The notes: generated by a model not told the origin, from the letters alone. Shown: positions 11,290 through 22,949, numbered from the stretch's first letter. The stretch: DNA of 64,000 bases from Odontesthes bonariensis (GCF_027942865.1 NC_134507.1:33028447-33092446), one strand, 5' to 3'. A program made the numbers and translations.

Positions 11290-12866
11290 TTTCATGCACT
11301 TGAATGCATCAGTCAGAAGATTTAGGTGAGCTTATCAGCAGAAGATTATGATTTATAAATATCAACCTCTGCAGATTGGAGCTGATTATATAAATATAAA
11401 TGAAAAGCATGAAAATATTCAGAAACATTTACATTTCCTGTACAGCTGCCTGCTAAACGTATCTAACAACGTTGGTCTGATAGACAAAGAGAAAACAGAT
11501 TTTCTTCATGTTCAACTTTCAGTGGAAGGTTATTCTTATTTGTTTTCAACAGAAAACAAATAAGAATAATGCAACAAACCCTTGAACAATCCTGACTTTA
11601 CTGCAGGATTGAGGTGAAACCAGCACTGTCCCTTTCAGTGAAGGAAACTTCCTTGTTCCCTCCCCAAACTGATCTGAAGGTGGGAGGATGTGTGAAACCA
11701 TTGTGTGACAGTAGAGGAGCTCTTAAGTGAAGATCAGCTGCAATAAAAGGAGGTGGAATTTGTTTTGTAAGACAGCACAGACGGTGTTTCTGCTCTGAGA
11801 GTCACACACTGCTCTGCCAAATGGAGGAAATGGCAAATAAAATGGTTAAACTGGACCTGGAAAGCTTCTCTTGTTCGATCTGTCTGGATGTGCTGAAGGA
11901 GCCGGTGACTATTCCCTGTGGACACAGCTACTGCATGAACTGTATTAAAGGCTACTGGAATGGAAAGAATAAGAAGGGAATTCACAGCTGCCCTCAATGC
12001 ATGAATACTTTCACACCAAGACCTATTCTGGAGAAAAGCACCATGTTAGCTGATTTAGTGGAGCAGCTGAAGAAGACTGGACTCCAAGCTGCTTCTGCTG
12101 ATCACTGCTATGCTGGAGCTGAAGATGTGGCCTGTGATTTCTGCTCTGGAAGAAAGCTGAAAGCCATCAAGTCCTGTTTATTCTGTCTGGCCTCTTACTG
12201 TGAGGAACACCTTCAGCCTCATTATGATGTGACTCCATTCAGGAAACACAAGCTGGTGGAGCCCTCCAAGAAGCTCCAGGAGAACATCTGCTCTGTTCAT
12301 GATGAGGTGATGAAGATGTTCTGCCGTACTGATCAGAAGTCTATCTGTTATCTCTGCTCTGTGGATGAACATAAAGGCCACGACACAGTGTCAGCTGCAG
12401 CAGAAAGGACTGAGAGGCAGAGAGAGCTGGAGGGGAGTCGACAACAGATCCAGCAGAGAATCCAGGACAGAGAGAAAGATGTGAAGCTGCTTCAGCAGGA
12501 GGTGGAGGCCATCAATCAGTCTGCTGATAAAACAGTGGAGGACAGCCAGAAGATCTTCACTGAGCTGATCCGTCTCATCCAGAAAAGAAGCTCTGATGTG
12601 AAGCAGCAGATCAGATCCCAGCAGGAAGCTGAAGGGAGTCGAGTCAAAGAGCTTCAGGAGAAGCTGGAGCAGGAGATCACTGAGCTGAAGAGGAAAGATG
12701 CTGAGCTGAAGCAGCTCTCACACACAGAGGATCACAGCCAGTTTCTGCACAACTACCCCTCAGTGTCAGCACTCAGTGAGTCTACACACTCACCCAGCAT
12801 CAATATCCGTCCTCTGAGGCACTTTGAGGATGTGACAGCAGCTGTGTCAGAGCTCAGAGATAAACT
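11290..12866 (+). repeat. Segmental duplication block T, right copy
   Basis: Plus-strand counterpart of 4,991-6,565. It carries a local feature absent from the left copy: a near-perfect hairpin at about 11,528-11,567, with 'ttcttatttgttttc' and its complement around a 4-nt loop. Confidence 0.8.
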
Positions 12867-13503
12867 ACAGGACATCCTGAGAGAGGAATGGAAAAACACC
12901 TCACTGACAGTTACTGTTGTGGATGTTTTACTGTCAGAACAAGAACCAGAACCAAAGAGCAGAGCTGACTTCTTAAAATATTCATGTGAAATCACACTGG
13001 ATCCAAACACAGCAAACACATATCTGTTACTGTCAGAGGGGAACAGAAAAGTGACATTAATGACACAACCTCAGTCTTACTCTGATCATCCAGACAGATT
13101 CAGAGATCGGTTTCAGGTCCTGAGCAGAGAGAGTCTGACTGGACGTTGTTACTGGGAGGTGTAGATGAGAGGGGGAGGAGCTGATGTGGCAGTCGCATAC
13201 AAGAACATCAGTAGAGCAGGGGATGAAGGTGGATTTGGATTTAATGACAAATCTTGGGCATTAGATTGTTATCAAAACAGTTGTGAACTTTGGTTCAACA
13301 ACATGAAAACCTCCATCTCAGGTCCTCAGTCCTCCAGAGTAGGAGTGTACCTGGATCACAGAGCAGGTGTTCTGTCCTTCTACAGCGTCTCTGAAACCAT
13401 GACTCTCCTCCACAGAGTCCAGACCACATTCACTCAGCCGCTCTATGCTGGAGTTTATGTTTATGATACTGGAGACACAGCTGAGTTTTGTGAAGTGAAT
13501 TAA
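11821..13503 (+). pseudogene. finTRIM/TRIM16-like E3 ligase with one internal stop
   Basis: A single-exon TRIM of 560 codons, interrupted once by an in-frame TAG at 13,162-13,164. Residues 18-60 form a C3HC4 RING (C18, C21, C33, H35, C38, C41, C57, C60). Residues 105-135 are a B-box 1-like cluster and 157-187 a B-box 2, followed by a coiled coil to about 300. PRY begins near 385 (DVLLSEQEPEPKSRADFLKY, ITLDPNTA) and reaches GRCYWEV, where the stop falls. The SPRY half then continues in the same frame for 112 codons (DVAVAYKNISRAG, GVYLDHRAGVLSFYSV, PLYAGVYV), ending at a natural TAA. Everything on both sides is open, so the lesion is recent or polymorphic. As read, the product lacks most of SPRY, the ligand-recognition part of this family. 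Confidence 0.85.
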
Positions 13504-14099
13504 AGGTATTTTGTTGCTGGGAGTTCATTGCTGTGATGTGTCTGCACTGCTGTTCTGTTCTTTATTTGATGTTGTTTATTTGCTGCTTTTTCCTGTGTCT
13601 GTGCAGCCATGGAGGATATCACTGCTAATGATAAGTTTGATTCACAGAAATATTTCTCTATTCTCTAAATAGAGATAGATTCTCTAAAATATTAACTTCT
13701 CTGAGCTATAAATATCAGTTGGATCCTTGTGTTGATGTATTTTTTTGTTGTTGTTTCTCTTCCACATCATGGAGCAGAACATAGAAATCAACAGACCTTC
13801 CTTTATTACAGATTCTTTTCAATTCATCACTTTGCAAATGTGAAAATAATTCTGGACTTACAATTTGATTTGTTTCAGAGATCAAATGTTTTTGTTGTTT
13901 TCTAAATCAACCAAGAAATGATAAAGTTTGTTATGAGGTGTTCAGAAATTAATTTCTAGGATCAGGAGATCAGTTATCATGTTTATTGTGAGAGCAAATG
14001 AAAGTTTTTATAAGAAATACCATTTTATTGTTCTGACATTAATTCTTTAAAAGTGAGGAACTATTTGTATATGACTCATTAGAAAAAACAGCAGGGACA
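13504..14099. other. 3' flank of TRIM, no gene seen
   Basis: A/T-rich sequence after the TRIM stop with no recognisable feature beyond a possible 3'UTR. Confidence 0.4.
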
Positions 14100-15620
14100 T
14101 TATGAACAAGAAAATTTCTGAAGAAATTTTGATGGGTGCCAATGGAGCTTCTGCCGCTGAGAGACAGACGCTGTCATGCTATAGTCATGTTGTATTGGGA
14201 GCAGACATGACACAGTGGCTGGCATAAACCTGTTATAACAGGTCAGCCATCTTGGCTGTGCCCTCAGAAGGAATATCAGCTGTGTGATCAGAGTGGGTAA
14301 GAGGAGAGTGCCAGAAGGGACGGCAAAAGCCACTGGTGTAAGTTTTATTCTGCACCTATGTATGGTATTTTTTTATTGCCAGTTTTAAAAACAGTCTTCA
14401 CATTGATTTGATAAGGAGATGAGGTTACCTGGCTATAATGGCCGTCAATGGCAGCCCGAGTGGTCGTTCTCTCCGCTCGGAGGTCATTTGAGAGAAAACC
14501 GTGAGGCCAAGCACAATGACAGGTACATTGGGTGAAAGAGGACAAAAATACCTACATTTTGAAGTATAATTTGTCTAGGTGCAGCAGACATTTTGGATGT
14601 GAGATAAGTTTATTTAAGTTATTTTGGTATTAATTTCGAGCTTGTCAAGATAGAGTGTGAGGCCCTAGGACAGCAGAGTGAGAGAAGTCCTGATTTTTCC
14701 TGAAACTTAAACTGCCATTATGTCAAAGCTATAAAATATATCAACAAACCATTTAGTTCAGTTAAAGCCGAGTCTTTCCTGTCCTGTTTAAACTTTGAAT
14801 GATGTCACTATGATTAACTACGGCTGAGTTGTGAGGCCTCCAAATAGGGCTACCTTTGTCCCATTATATATGAATTCTAATGCATTTCCAATGGGGCAAA
14901 ATTCACAGTATTTCCCAATTTTCGGGAATCTGTTTGAGTAATGAGAGAGAAAAGTCATAGCACTCCAGTCCCTATCGGTGGACATGTGGGGATATGCTTT
15001 TTATCCCGGTCGGATCAACTTTGAGGGAGTAGTTCCTTGCCGAAATTCGTGACGGAAACGGGAGAACAATAAGTATGCACATTGTAATATGTCTGCCTTG
15101 ATGCCTTTGGCATTGGCACCCATGATAATTGTATTTATTTTCACTGAGGTTTGTGTAAACCACAGACTGTATATAGTTTAAACTGTGTTTTCATGACTGA
15201 GCTGATCTCATTCATCTGATGACACTCCTGTCACGATTGAGAATGAGATTAAAATCCCTAAAATTATTTTTAGTTTAGATAGAAATTGTTAGATTATTAG
15301 AAATGGTTGTTTTTAATGTTCCTCCTGAGGATGTAGCGTCATTGCTGTGGTGAAGGAGTTTGTCCAAGTTTGGGCTTGAGTTAATGTCTGAAAACATGGG
15401 GGATGGATGGTAACATTCCTGTCCCTTTGTCTTTCAAATCAGTGCAACTGATTCAGGTCTTTGGCTGCATGGATGTGATCATCATGCAGGAGTCTGTAGG
15501 TCAGTTATGATCTGTCTAAAGCTTCAGTTGAAAGAAACAGAGTCGTAAGCAGAGCTGTTTCTAAGAGTACAGCTGTTTATCTTCTATCACCATCTGGAAC
15601 CTCCACTTTTTGTCTCTAAA
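14100..15620 (+). repeat. Repeat block X, right copy
   Basis: The longest copy of block X. The first 540 bp match the partial copy at 9,180-9,525 (inverted), and 14,486-15,610 match 8,165-6,941 (inverted). The order relative to TRIM is opposite on the two sides (X then T on the left, T then X on the right, each read in its own direction). The arrangement is therefore not one clean palindrome. Confidence 0.65.
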
Positions 15621-16210
15621 CATTATAGTTCTATTTTAGAAGTCAGAATGCAATAACAGATTCTGTTTCAGAATCTATAAAAAGCTGATTGAGAGGCTGA
15701 TGTTGAGCCTGCACATTGACTTCCCTGATGTGATTGTTCTCTGCAGCTGAAAATGGGACTCTCAGATAACTTAGTGTCTGTCAAGCTCCTCTGTTCCCTG
15801 TGTGTAGTTTTGTGTTTGTTGTCATATAGAGAAACCAGGGAAGCTCAATCCCACGACATGCTCATAAGTTGCATCTTTTCTAAACAGTATAAGTACGTGT
15901 TGTTTTTCAGGCGCTTTGTCTTTCAGGCTTTTAGAAACTACAGTGATGTCATGTCCTTTGATGACATGTTTCCACTTTGATGTCATGCAAAACTGTGAGG
16001 ATACCCTCTCTTTTCCAGCTTTATGATCTGAACTGTAAATAATATGCAGCACATGTTCATAGAGCCCAGGCAATGGTGGCAAACATGGGTTGTATGAATG
16101 CTGTATGAGATGTAAATGAAAACAGAAGCAGGGATCCTTTTTATATATGTGATTAAAAATGGGTAGTAACTGAACCTGAATGCATCATTGTCCATGTCAG
16201 TAATAATGTA
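15621..16210. other. Intergenic, no gene seen
   Basis: Short ORFs on both strands have no domain I know. Nothing else is recognised. Confidence 0.35.
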
Positions 16211-16214
16211 TTTA

Positions 16215-17400
16215 GAGTACTGGGACTTTTCCCGGTGGGTCAGTGGGCCTGTAGAGTTTTAATGTAGTTGGGCTGGCCTTTGATGTGATAACCAATGTTA
16301 ACAGTTCCTCTAGTGTCTGGCTAATCAACATTGGAGGGCCCAGGGTATAGGCCCCTCCTCCTCTTCATCTGTCAATTCATCAATCAATCAGCGGTGCAAA
16401 AATGGAGAAGAAACGTAAAGGAGGAGGTCAAAAATTGAGAGAAAAGAAATGGCACGCACTACAAGCAGATGTGGCCAAGTGTCAGAAAATGACGTGACAG
16501 GGAGGAGGATGCTAGTCAGCTGTAATGTGATGACGGGCGCTGAATGGCTGCCCACCGCTCCAGGTTGGCATCTGTCTCTGAGTGTGTGACCCTGTGCATG
16601 TGCATGTGTGTGTCAACAGGTGCCAACCTGGACGGGTTAAAAGCGGAGGACAAATTTCGTGTGTATGCATGTATGCATGACCAATAAATCGGATCTTAAT
16701 CTTAATCTTAATTATTTTCTAGCTTGCTAACTTTCAGCACAACGCATTTCGGATAGTTTGGCTGTAAAAACGTCATTATCGTGTGTGGACTAGGCCCAGG
16801 CGTGAAACATAGATATCAAACAACACGATGTAGGAGAATGTTCAATACATTTAAAGGCATGGTGGGTAATCCAGGAGAGCTAGCAAGATTTGAAAGTAGC
16901 ACCTCCGCTAAGCGGGATGGATCAGTGCTCCATGGAAAGCCACGCCCCCACAAACTTGAACGCGCATCTGACGGTGGGACTCATGTCTCATTTACCTGTA
17001 CATATTTCATGAATATAACAAATCCCCCCAAAGCAAAAAAAAGAATTACCTGCCCAACAGGTTTTATGTGCTCGGCCAGAGGAGTTTGGATTGGTCAGCT
17101 TTTTGTCAGTCCTGCAGCTGTCTTCACACTATTAAGCAACTATTGCAGACTATTCTAAGTAACTATGAAAACTATTATATATTAATTCTAATCAAGGCCT
17201 CAGATGGAATTATGTGTCATTATCTCTTCAATAATGTTTACATGCATATTTTTTTGTCTCCCACAATCAACATATTTGTTCCACCTTCCATCATCCGCCT
17301 CCAGTATTCGCCACCATGCTCTGCTGCCCCGGCCCCTGAGTGGGCCAGTCAGGTAGTAAATTCCCGGGCCACTTTTTTGCCCCAGTCCGCCCCTGATTGT
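16215..17400 (+). mobile_element. Decayed hAT-type element (zinc-finger/TTF family)
   Basis: A 31-codon ORF (16,402-16,497) reads MEKKRKGGGQKLREKKWHAL and onward, the basic N-terminal leader I associate with fish hAT/ZMYM1-like transposases; it then hits a stop. The right edge (17,300-17,400) reads, in reverse, 'gggcggactggggcaaaaaa' followed by 'gtggcccggg', a typical fish hAT end. The left edge (16,220-16,250) has a related 'gggacttttcccggtgggtc'. Internally, 16,560-16,715 is a LINE/SINE tail ending 'gaccaataaatcgg' plus ATCTTA repeats. The transposase core is gone. Confidence 0.5.
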
Positions 17401-18186
17401 ATGTTACGGTGCTCACAGCTGCTTTCTTCACGCCTCACCTGGAAGTATCTTTGAAGCTGTTTTGTATGTTGTCTCCACTGACTGTGAAGCAAAAGTAACA
17501 CAACAGCCACATCTGCAGCTTGTTCTCAGTGTTTACAGCACAATCATTCAGCTGTTTTCATGCATCAACATAATACAGTAATAACAGTGGAGTCATGCTG
17601 GTTTCTATTAAGAGCTGCTTACAAGCAGAATGGGATTATTTCTACGTGTCAGCATACAGTGTATAACATGGATTCTAGTAAGAATCTGACTTTGAAAGGC
17701 AGAATCAACATGTAAATGATAAAGTGTCTTCCTGTGGATGTTCTCAGATGTGTACAGTATGAACACTGTGATCCTTTCCCACATGTCCCAGTATGTCTGA
17801 TTGTGTTCCAAGTGAGGGTCAGACTGGAGAAAGTGTCATGAAGCTGCCAGCCTTAAAGAATCAATAAAAGCTCTGAATACCAAAGCATCTCAGTGTCATT
17901 CCAGTGTCATCTCTCTAAGTAATGATGGAAGAAGCAGAAGCTTCAGCGGCTCCTCCTGAGCTCTACTTTCCATATTGTCCACACTGACTGTGAATCAGAA
18001 GCAGCACAACAGCCACATCTGCAGCTTGTTGCTGAAAAGTTGCTCTGACAACATTCACAGCCCAATAAGCAGCACAGTGACAGCAATGTTGTTGTGTTTG
18101 TGAGTCAGAGGAAATCTCATGTTCCCACCATGTGAGTGAAGGACAGACTGCAGCACTGATAAAAATGAATTCCCAGCATCAGTGTG
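17401..18186. other. Intergenic with a short internal duplication
   Basis: 'cacaacagccacatctgcag' and its flanks occur at about 17,500-17,520 and again at about 18,005-18,025, marking a local duplication of about 70 bp. No gene is seen. Confidence 0.4.
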
Positions 18187-18984
18187 TCAGTGGAAATGAA
18201 GGTGAACTGTCTGAGAGCTGAACACTGACAGCACTTTGTTCTCTTCTGGCTCGATGATGACGGATAGAAATAAAGCCTTCATGAGATCTGCCACCTTCTT
18301 TCCTTGTGTCTTTGTTGCCTCCTCCTGTGCTGTTAGTCTGGAGGCCAGATTAATATCGGCGGCAGTCTTTTCTTTCAGTTGCTCTTTCCAGCTCTCTGCC
18401 TCTTTCAGAACTGACTGATATTCAGTTTCTGCTGCTGCTGCTTTCAGAGTTTCACACAATCCTGCAGGGACTCGGTTGCACTGCTTGAGCTCCTGCTCAC
18501 ACTTTTGACGGAGATGACGCTCACGCGTCAAACAGTTTTCCACCTTCTTTAGTTTTTCCTCAGTCATGGAGCAGCCGCTCTCTGCTGCCACTCTTCTGTC
18601 TTTTTCTCCTGTCAGAAAGAAATGTTTCTTCAGCAGCTTTGTCCTGAGAATATCCATCCCATGCTATAAATAGCTGATCTAGTCATTCTTCTGTGGGTAA
18701 GAGTTCTGTCATTTCTCTGATCCATAATCTCGGTCGGCAGCAGAGGCGTTAGAGGGAATCCCCTCGGTTTGTGAAACTGGAAACTTCCACTTGACTGGAG
18801 GAACTACGGAGGCCTGGAGATGATCCTGCAGGAGCTGGACATCCTCTGAGTGAGGAGTCCCAGCTGGAGCAGAGACCTGGGATTGTTCTTTTTCCAACAG
18901 GTTGGTGGGTTCCTCATAACTTTCCTTACTGCCAAAAGTAATGGGACACGTGTAGAAACCCTCGGGCAAATCGTCGTCTGCCAT
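18187..18984 (-). CDS. Two adjacent unrecognised ORFs (91 and 156 codons)
   Basis: On the minus strand, the upstream ORF (18,984-18,709) begins MADDDLPEGFYTCPITFGSK and is acidic and Glu/Ser-rich. 51 bp later a second ORF (18,657-18,187) begins MDILRTKLLKKHFF and becomes a Lys/Glu/Gln-rich probable coiled coil (EEKLKKVENCLTRERHLRQK). I do not recognise either. They may be two exons, one frameshifted gene, or decayed parts of a coiled-coil gene. A candidate acceptor (tttctgacag, about 18,612) lies within the start of the second ORF. Both frames look codon-like, which argues against pure chance, but no start or splice is secure. Confidence 0.35.
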
Positions 18985-18989
18985 GTCAC

Positions 18990-19834
18990 ACCACTGAAGT
19001 GGAGGAGATGATTTCTTGGTTGAACACTGGACGTGTTTCTTCAGATAAACTCCTGACCAACTGTGAAAAAGCAGTGAAAATGTCTGGCCTGTATAAACTT
19101 TGTGATGTCAAACAAGATCAGAGAGACATCGATTGTGATGTCACCACAGTGATGACATCACAACTTTGTGAAGGCTTCTGTTCTGTCTCTTCTGGTCTGT
19201 GGTTCCAACCACAGATTCTGGATGGAACTGAAGTCCGGATTCCAGAATGTTGATTTGTGTTCTCTGTTAATCTCTGGACGACTTCAGCTGATTACTTCCT
19301 GTCACTGTCACGTTGGAAGGTCCACTTCTGCCAGTTTTTCAGCAGCCAGTATCATGTTTTCCACCAGCAGTGTTTTCCAAGACAGAATAATGTCAGTTTG
19401 TTTAAAATGTTGCCAAAATAAACTATTACAATTACAACAAATGTCATCTCAGGGCACTTCAGTAATAAAGTCCAATTCAGACCAATTGGAGTTCAATTCA
19501 TTGAAATTATAGCATTATTCAGAATGAATCCAATTAATTCATACAGAGCAATTGAAAAACTATTTCCTAGCTAAGGAAACCAACAGATGGCACCGAACTG
19601 GAACTATTTCTAATTAGATATAACTTTTTAATAGTTCTAAGATCATATCTTTCTGGTTTTATTTGCATTTTGCAAAGAGTCCCAAGTAATTATGAAAGTG
19701 GGGTTTTAATTAGAAGAAAAAGCCTCAAAATAAAGTGATTTTTAGGAGTATGCAGGGATTCATTTCCATCTAATGAACAGGTCAGTTATATTAAACAGTG
19801 GGCCGTGTGAGCAGCAATCAGGGGAGTAAGGAGT
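18990..19834. other. Intergenic with interspersed repeat
   Basis: No gene is seen. 19,460-19,610 ('caattcagaccaattggagt' and 'cctagctaaggaaaccaaca') is related in inverted orientation to 34,590-34,700, a common fish repeat. Confidence 0.4.
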
Positions 19835-20092
19835 TCACAGATCATAGACAGAGGCAACCGTCCAACTATTCAGAGCTTTTAGAATGAGTAATAAAATCTG
19901 ACAGGTAACCAGGGAAGGAAGTTCTTTAATCCTGGAAATATTCTCCAGGTGATAGTCGGCTGACTTCCTAACTGAGCTGATCTGGCTGCTGAAGTTCAGC
20001 TCTGAGTCCATAATAACAGCCAGATTCCTGCTTGGTTTGTGCTTTTTAACATCACAGCCTGAAGCTGAGCTCAGATTTTTAACAGCTGACAA
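19835..20092 (-). pseudogene. LINE reverse-transcriptase C-terminal fragment
   Basis: The minus-strand frame reads KPSRNLAVIMDSELNFSSQI and then SSVRKSADYHLENISRIKEL, the segment just after the catalytic core in fish L2/CR1-like LINEs (usually NLGVxFDSxLxFxxHI then a YxLRNIxRIRxxL-type motif). The YxDD core is absent. The neighbouring sequence to 19,800 ('ggccgtgtgagcagcaatca') fits the same LINE family's downstream part. Confidence 0.6.
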
Positions 20093-20471
20093 TGACCTCT
20101 GTTTTATCTTTGTTTAGCTGCAGGAAGTTCTGGATCATCCGGTTGGTTATTTGTTGGAGGCTCTTTGCTGGGCCAGTTATTCCTCTGTGCCAGCAGCTGA
20201 GCACCAGTTCTGCCAAAACTAACAGGAAACATCATCCTGCACCGCTGGATTATCAACAAGTAATACTGACCAAGTCAGGAGATTAAAAAGGATGCAGAGG
20301 ATAGTCAGCCATCTCCTAAACACGGGACTTGTGTTTGACACCAGTCTTTGAACTGCTGTGAGACCGTTGTTTCCTTCATTCGTTTTTCACCTTTTTTTCC
20401 AAAACTACTTGGTCGAAAGGTGTAAAACATTAAAGGTACTGGGTTAAAGTTAGAAAAACATCATGTTTAGG
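20093..20471. other. Spacer, LINE-derived in part
   Basis: Probably more of the same LINE remnant at its start. No gene. Ends at the sharp start of duplication block G. Confidence 0.35.
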
Positions 20472-21510
20472 AAATAAAATACACTTTTGGGGGAAAAACT
20501 TGGCCAATAAGACCAGGAGCTCCTGACCTGTCTCATACATTTCAGTAAGACCTCGGGAAATTGTACCAAAAAGGGCAAAACATGTCTCCTTTAAAGGACC
20601 AATAAGAGCAACATCTCAGACTCTACAGGCCTCAGCTAACTTGTTAAATGTGTCAGTGGGTCAGTGTGAAAACTCAACATCTAGGATGTTATTTCCAGCT
20701 TCTACGTTTAACTGAAATAGAAAATCTGAGAATTACGACAATTTGGGTAGAGCTATTTTACGACAGTAAAATATTTGGCAGTGACTAAGTTCCTTTAGCA
20801 CAGACAGGAGGGTGGAGGTGAGAGGAGACAATGAGGCTGATATCAGACTAACCAGATGAGCCTCCAGCGTCCACCTGTCCTGATAGTCCCTCACAAGCAG
20901 CTGTCTGTTGTTAGCACGTTAAGCTTTGATTGGTCTGGGCTGCTCTGTGGCATTATTTATAAACCTTCACCCTTGCTGTTTCCTCTCATAGCTTGTTTTC
21001 ACCATGACAGCTGCTGGGTTCTTCCTGAGGTATAAGCACAAGCTGCCTTTTACAGTTTTTGATTGATTGGAAACATTGGTTAATATTGCATTCTTACTCT
21101 TTGTTGTACATAATTTCAGGGTTTCCCTCTTTGCCTTGTTGACTGCTGCTACATGGGGTTTTCCCACTAAAGGTGTGCTATCATCTGTTGTGGTAAAACA
21201 TTACATGCTTGCTTGAATCAGCTTCTGCTAAACTTGTTCTCATGCACCCAGGTTCAAAATCAGCAAGCCAGAGCAGCAGCGGCACAAGAGCTGCAGGTCA
21301 TTTTGGCTCTTACCAGGGAGCAGCCGCTGGCCGCCCGGTGACCGTGCCCAACACTGCTTCCAGTAACACTTATATGGTGACACCTGTGCTGGTCTCTGGT
21401 CAAAGTCAACCTGTTCTTCAGGCAGACCCAAGACTCAGCAGCTATGGCTCACTTGTGCCAACGCAACTGGTTGTCCAAGCTCCCGGTTTTGTCCAAGCTC
21501 CCGGTTTTGT
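20472..21510 (+). repeat. Segmental duplication block G, right copy
   Basis: Plus-strand copy of 3,930-4,990: the promoter, exons 1-2 and the start of exon 3 of the gene A family. Identity is high, with small indels upstream. The homology to gene A stops inside the hexapeptide repeat. Confidence 0.8.
20954..20963 (+). promoter_or_regulatory. TATA box of gene B
   Basis: TATTTATAAA, 41 bp before the gene B ATG, as in gene A. Confidence 0.55.
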
Positions 21511-21829
21511 CCAAGCTCCCGGTTTTGTCCAAGCTCCCGGCCTTGTCCAAGCTCCTGGCCTTGTCCAAGCTCCTGGCCTTGTCCAAGCTCCTGGCCTTGT
21601 CCAAGCTCCTGGCCTTGTCCAAGCTCCTGGCCTTGTCCAAGCTCCTGGCCTTGTCCAAGCTCCTGGCCTTGTCCAAGCTCCTGGCCTTGTCCAAGCTCCT
21701 GGCCTTAAAAAAATCTGGGTTATTGTAATTTTGATTTTTTTTGTCGTAAAGTGGGTGTTACTGACGTCATCGTCGTGCTACTGCCACAGACAGCCCACAG
21801 ACCTGCTGCCTATTTATTCATTCGGCTAA
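21004..21829 (+). CDS. Gene B: truncated, repeat-expanded copy of gene A (228 aa)
   Basis: Coding exons 21004..21029, 21120..21172 and 21222..21829 give 687 nt in frame, with the same phases as gene A. The N-terminus (MTAAGFFLR plus a VSLFALLTAATWG signal peptide) and the first part of exon 3 match gene A closely. Where gene A has two VQAPGx hexapeptides, gene B has 13 in a row (three ending in F, ten in L; 21,473-21,706). It then runs directly into a MITE, which contributes KKIWVIVILIFFVVKWVLL and a stop. The rest of exon 3 and the terminal exon of gene A are missing. If expressed, the protein would have a collagen-like periodic middle and a new hydrophobic C-terminal segment. It may equally be a non-functional duplicate; no 3' polyadenylation signal was identified. 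Confidence 0.55.
21473..21706 (+). repeat. 18-bp coding minisatellite, 13 units
   Basis: Thirteen perfect-length copies of an 18-bp unit (gtccaagctcctggcctt and variants) encode VQAPGL or VQAPGF. The first three copies carry the F codon with 'cccggtttt', the fourth is intermediate ('cccggcctt'), and the last nine are identical, suggesting outward growth from one end. Confidence 0.92.
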
Positions 21830-21860
21830 AATTCAAAATTAGTAACCCGGATTTTTTTAA
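21705..21860. mobile_element. Short MITE with TTAA target duplication
   Basis: Starts TTAA then AAAAATCTGGGTTATTGTAA, and ends with the approximate reverse complement followed by TTAA. The inverted repeats are about 23 bp and the interior is short. TTAA flanks point to a piggyBac-type non-autonomous element. It sits directly at the end of the gene B hexapeptide array and supplies the gene B stop codon. Confidence 0.7.
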
Positions 21861-21964
21861 GTAAGCGACGCACCTCCACGTTATCAGTGCTAGTGTAGAG
21901 TAATTAATAAATTATAAACAGCATAGTTTGTGCCTGTATAAGCTTGCCCATAGGAAACCGTTTC

Positions 21965-22045
21965 ATGGCCGAATATCTCAAGAGAGCAGCCAGACGCCTC
22001 GCGAATATCTTTGGAACAGCTCCAAATGACCAACAACAAGCAGGG
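21965..22045 (+). CDS. Possible 5' coding exon, 27 codons
   Basis: An ATG at 21,965 opens MAEYLKRAARRLANIFGTAP and ends at 22,045, directly followed by the good donor GTGAGTAG. The translation is amphipathic and looks protein-like, but I found no continuation and recognise no family. It may belong to a transposon or a lost gene. Confidence 0.2.
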
Positions 22046-22558
22046 GTGAGTAGAACATCATGTTATAATGTGAAATCAAGGGCCCAATGTCAAAAAACCG
22101 GTCTTATCCTTTAAAGTGTCCTCGAGTGTTGAAAGGGTTTTTTTTTTTTTTTGTACAAAGATTCAGGTAAGTCTTTTCTTTTGTTCTAAGATTTAGTTTT
22201 TAAGTATTTAGCCGGAATGGCATGTTAAAGTTTAAATGGAAGATCACTTGTGTGGTGGCAGAAAGCGTTTTCAGTTCATTGTGACACTCCAGATGTTATG
22301 CCCTTCCATATCCTGGAAAATTTTTTTTTTTCAATCCTCTTGACATACTTTCTATTGGATTTGACCTCGACAAGATGCGAGGGGTCTTCCGTTAGAAGGG
22401 GTGATTTTTGTCCATGTCCTTTATGGCAAGATATTTCTCAGTGTCCATCAGCTTTAGCCTTTCCTAAGCCTGCTTCTTTCCTTTGCGGGATGTTTAGTTT
22501 TCAACTTTTGTTGCATGTTTATTACTGACAGTTGTAACCTTTCTGTCACCTTAAGTGC
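22046..22558. other. Intergenic, T-runs, no gene
   Basis: Holds two T-homopolymers (about 22,138-22,153 and about 22,320). No recognisable gene. Confidence 0.4.
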
Positions 22559-22949
22559 TCATTTCAAGTTTGTACTGGATGTTCCGTTCATACTTAGACT
22601 TTCCGTGGCTGTTGCATAACACTCGACTGTTGCTTTCTCTAGCTGGGACTCCATGTTTGTGTGTGCTCGGCTTACATTGAAGCCGTGAGCAAGGTGTTTT
22701 ATTGTTATAAAGTGATGACCAAGCGCTTCGCTTGGCGTGATCCTTTTCCTTGGATTTATATGCAGCATCTGCTTGAGGCTAATGAAAACGTGAGTGTCAT
22801 TGTCCTCGGTGAGATCTTCAACTCCAAAGTGCAGTTTTGGCAGCTCATCTAGAGTCCTTATCTTATCACAAAGGCCCAGATGTGCTTTTTCCCCCGTTGT
22901 TTTAACATATTCCGCCGGTGTATTCAGCCTCCAAGAGTTCTGGGCAGTA

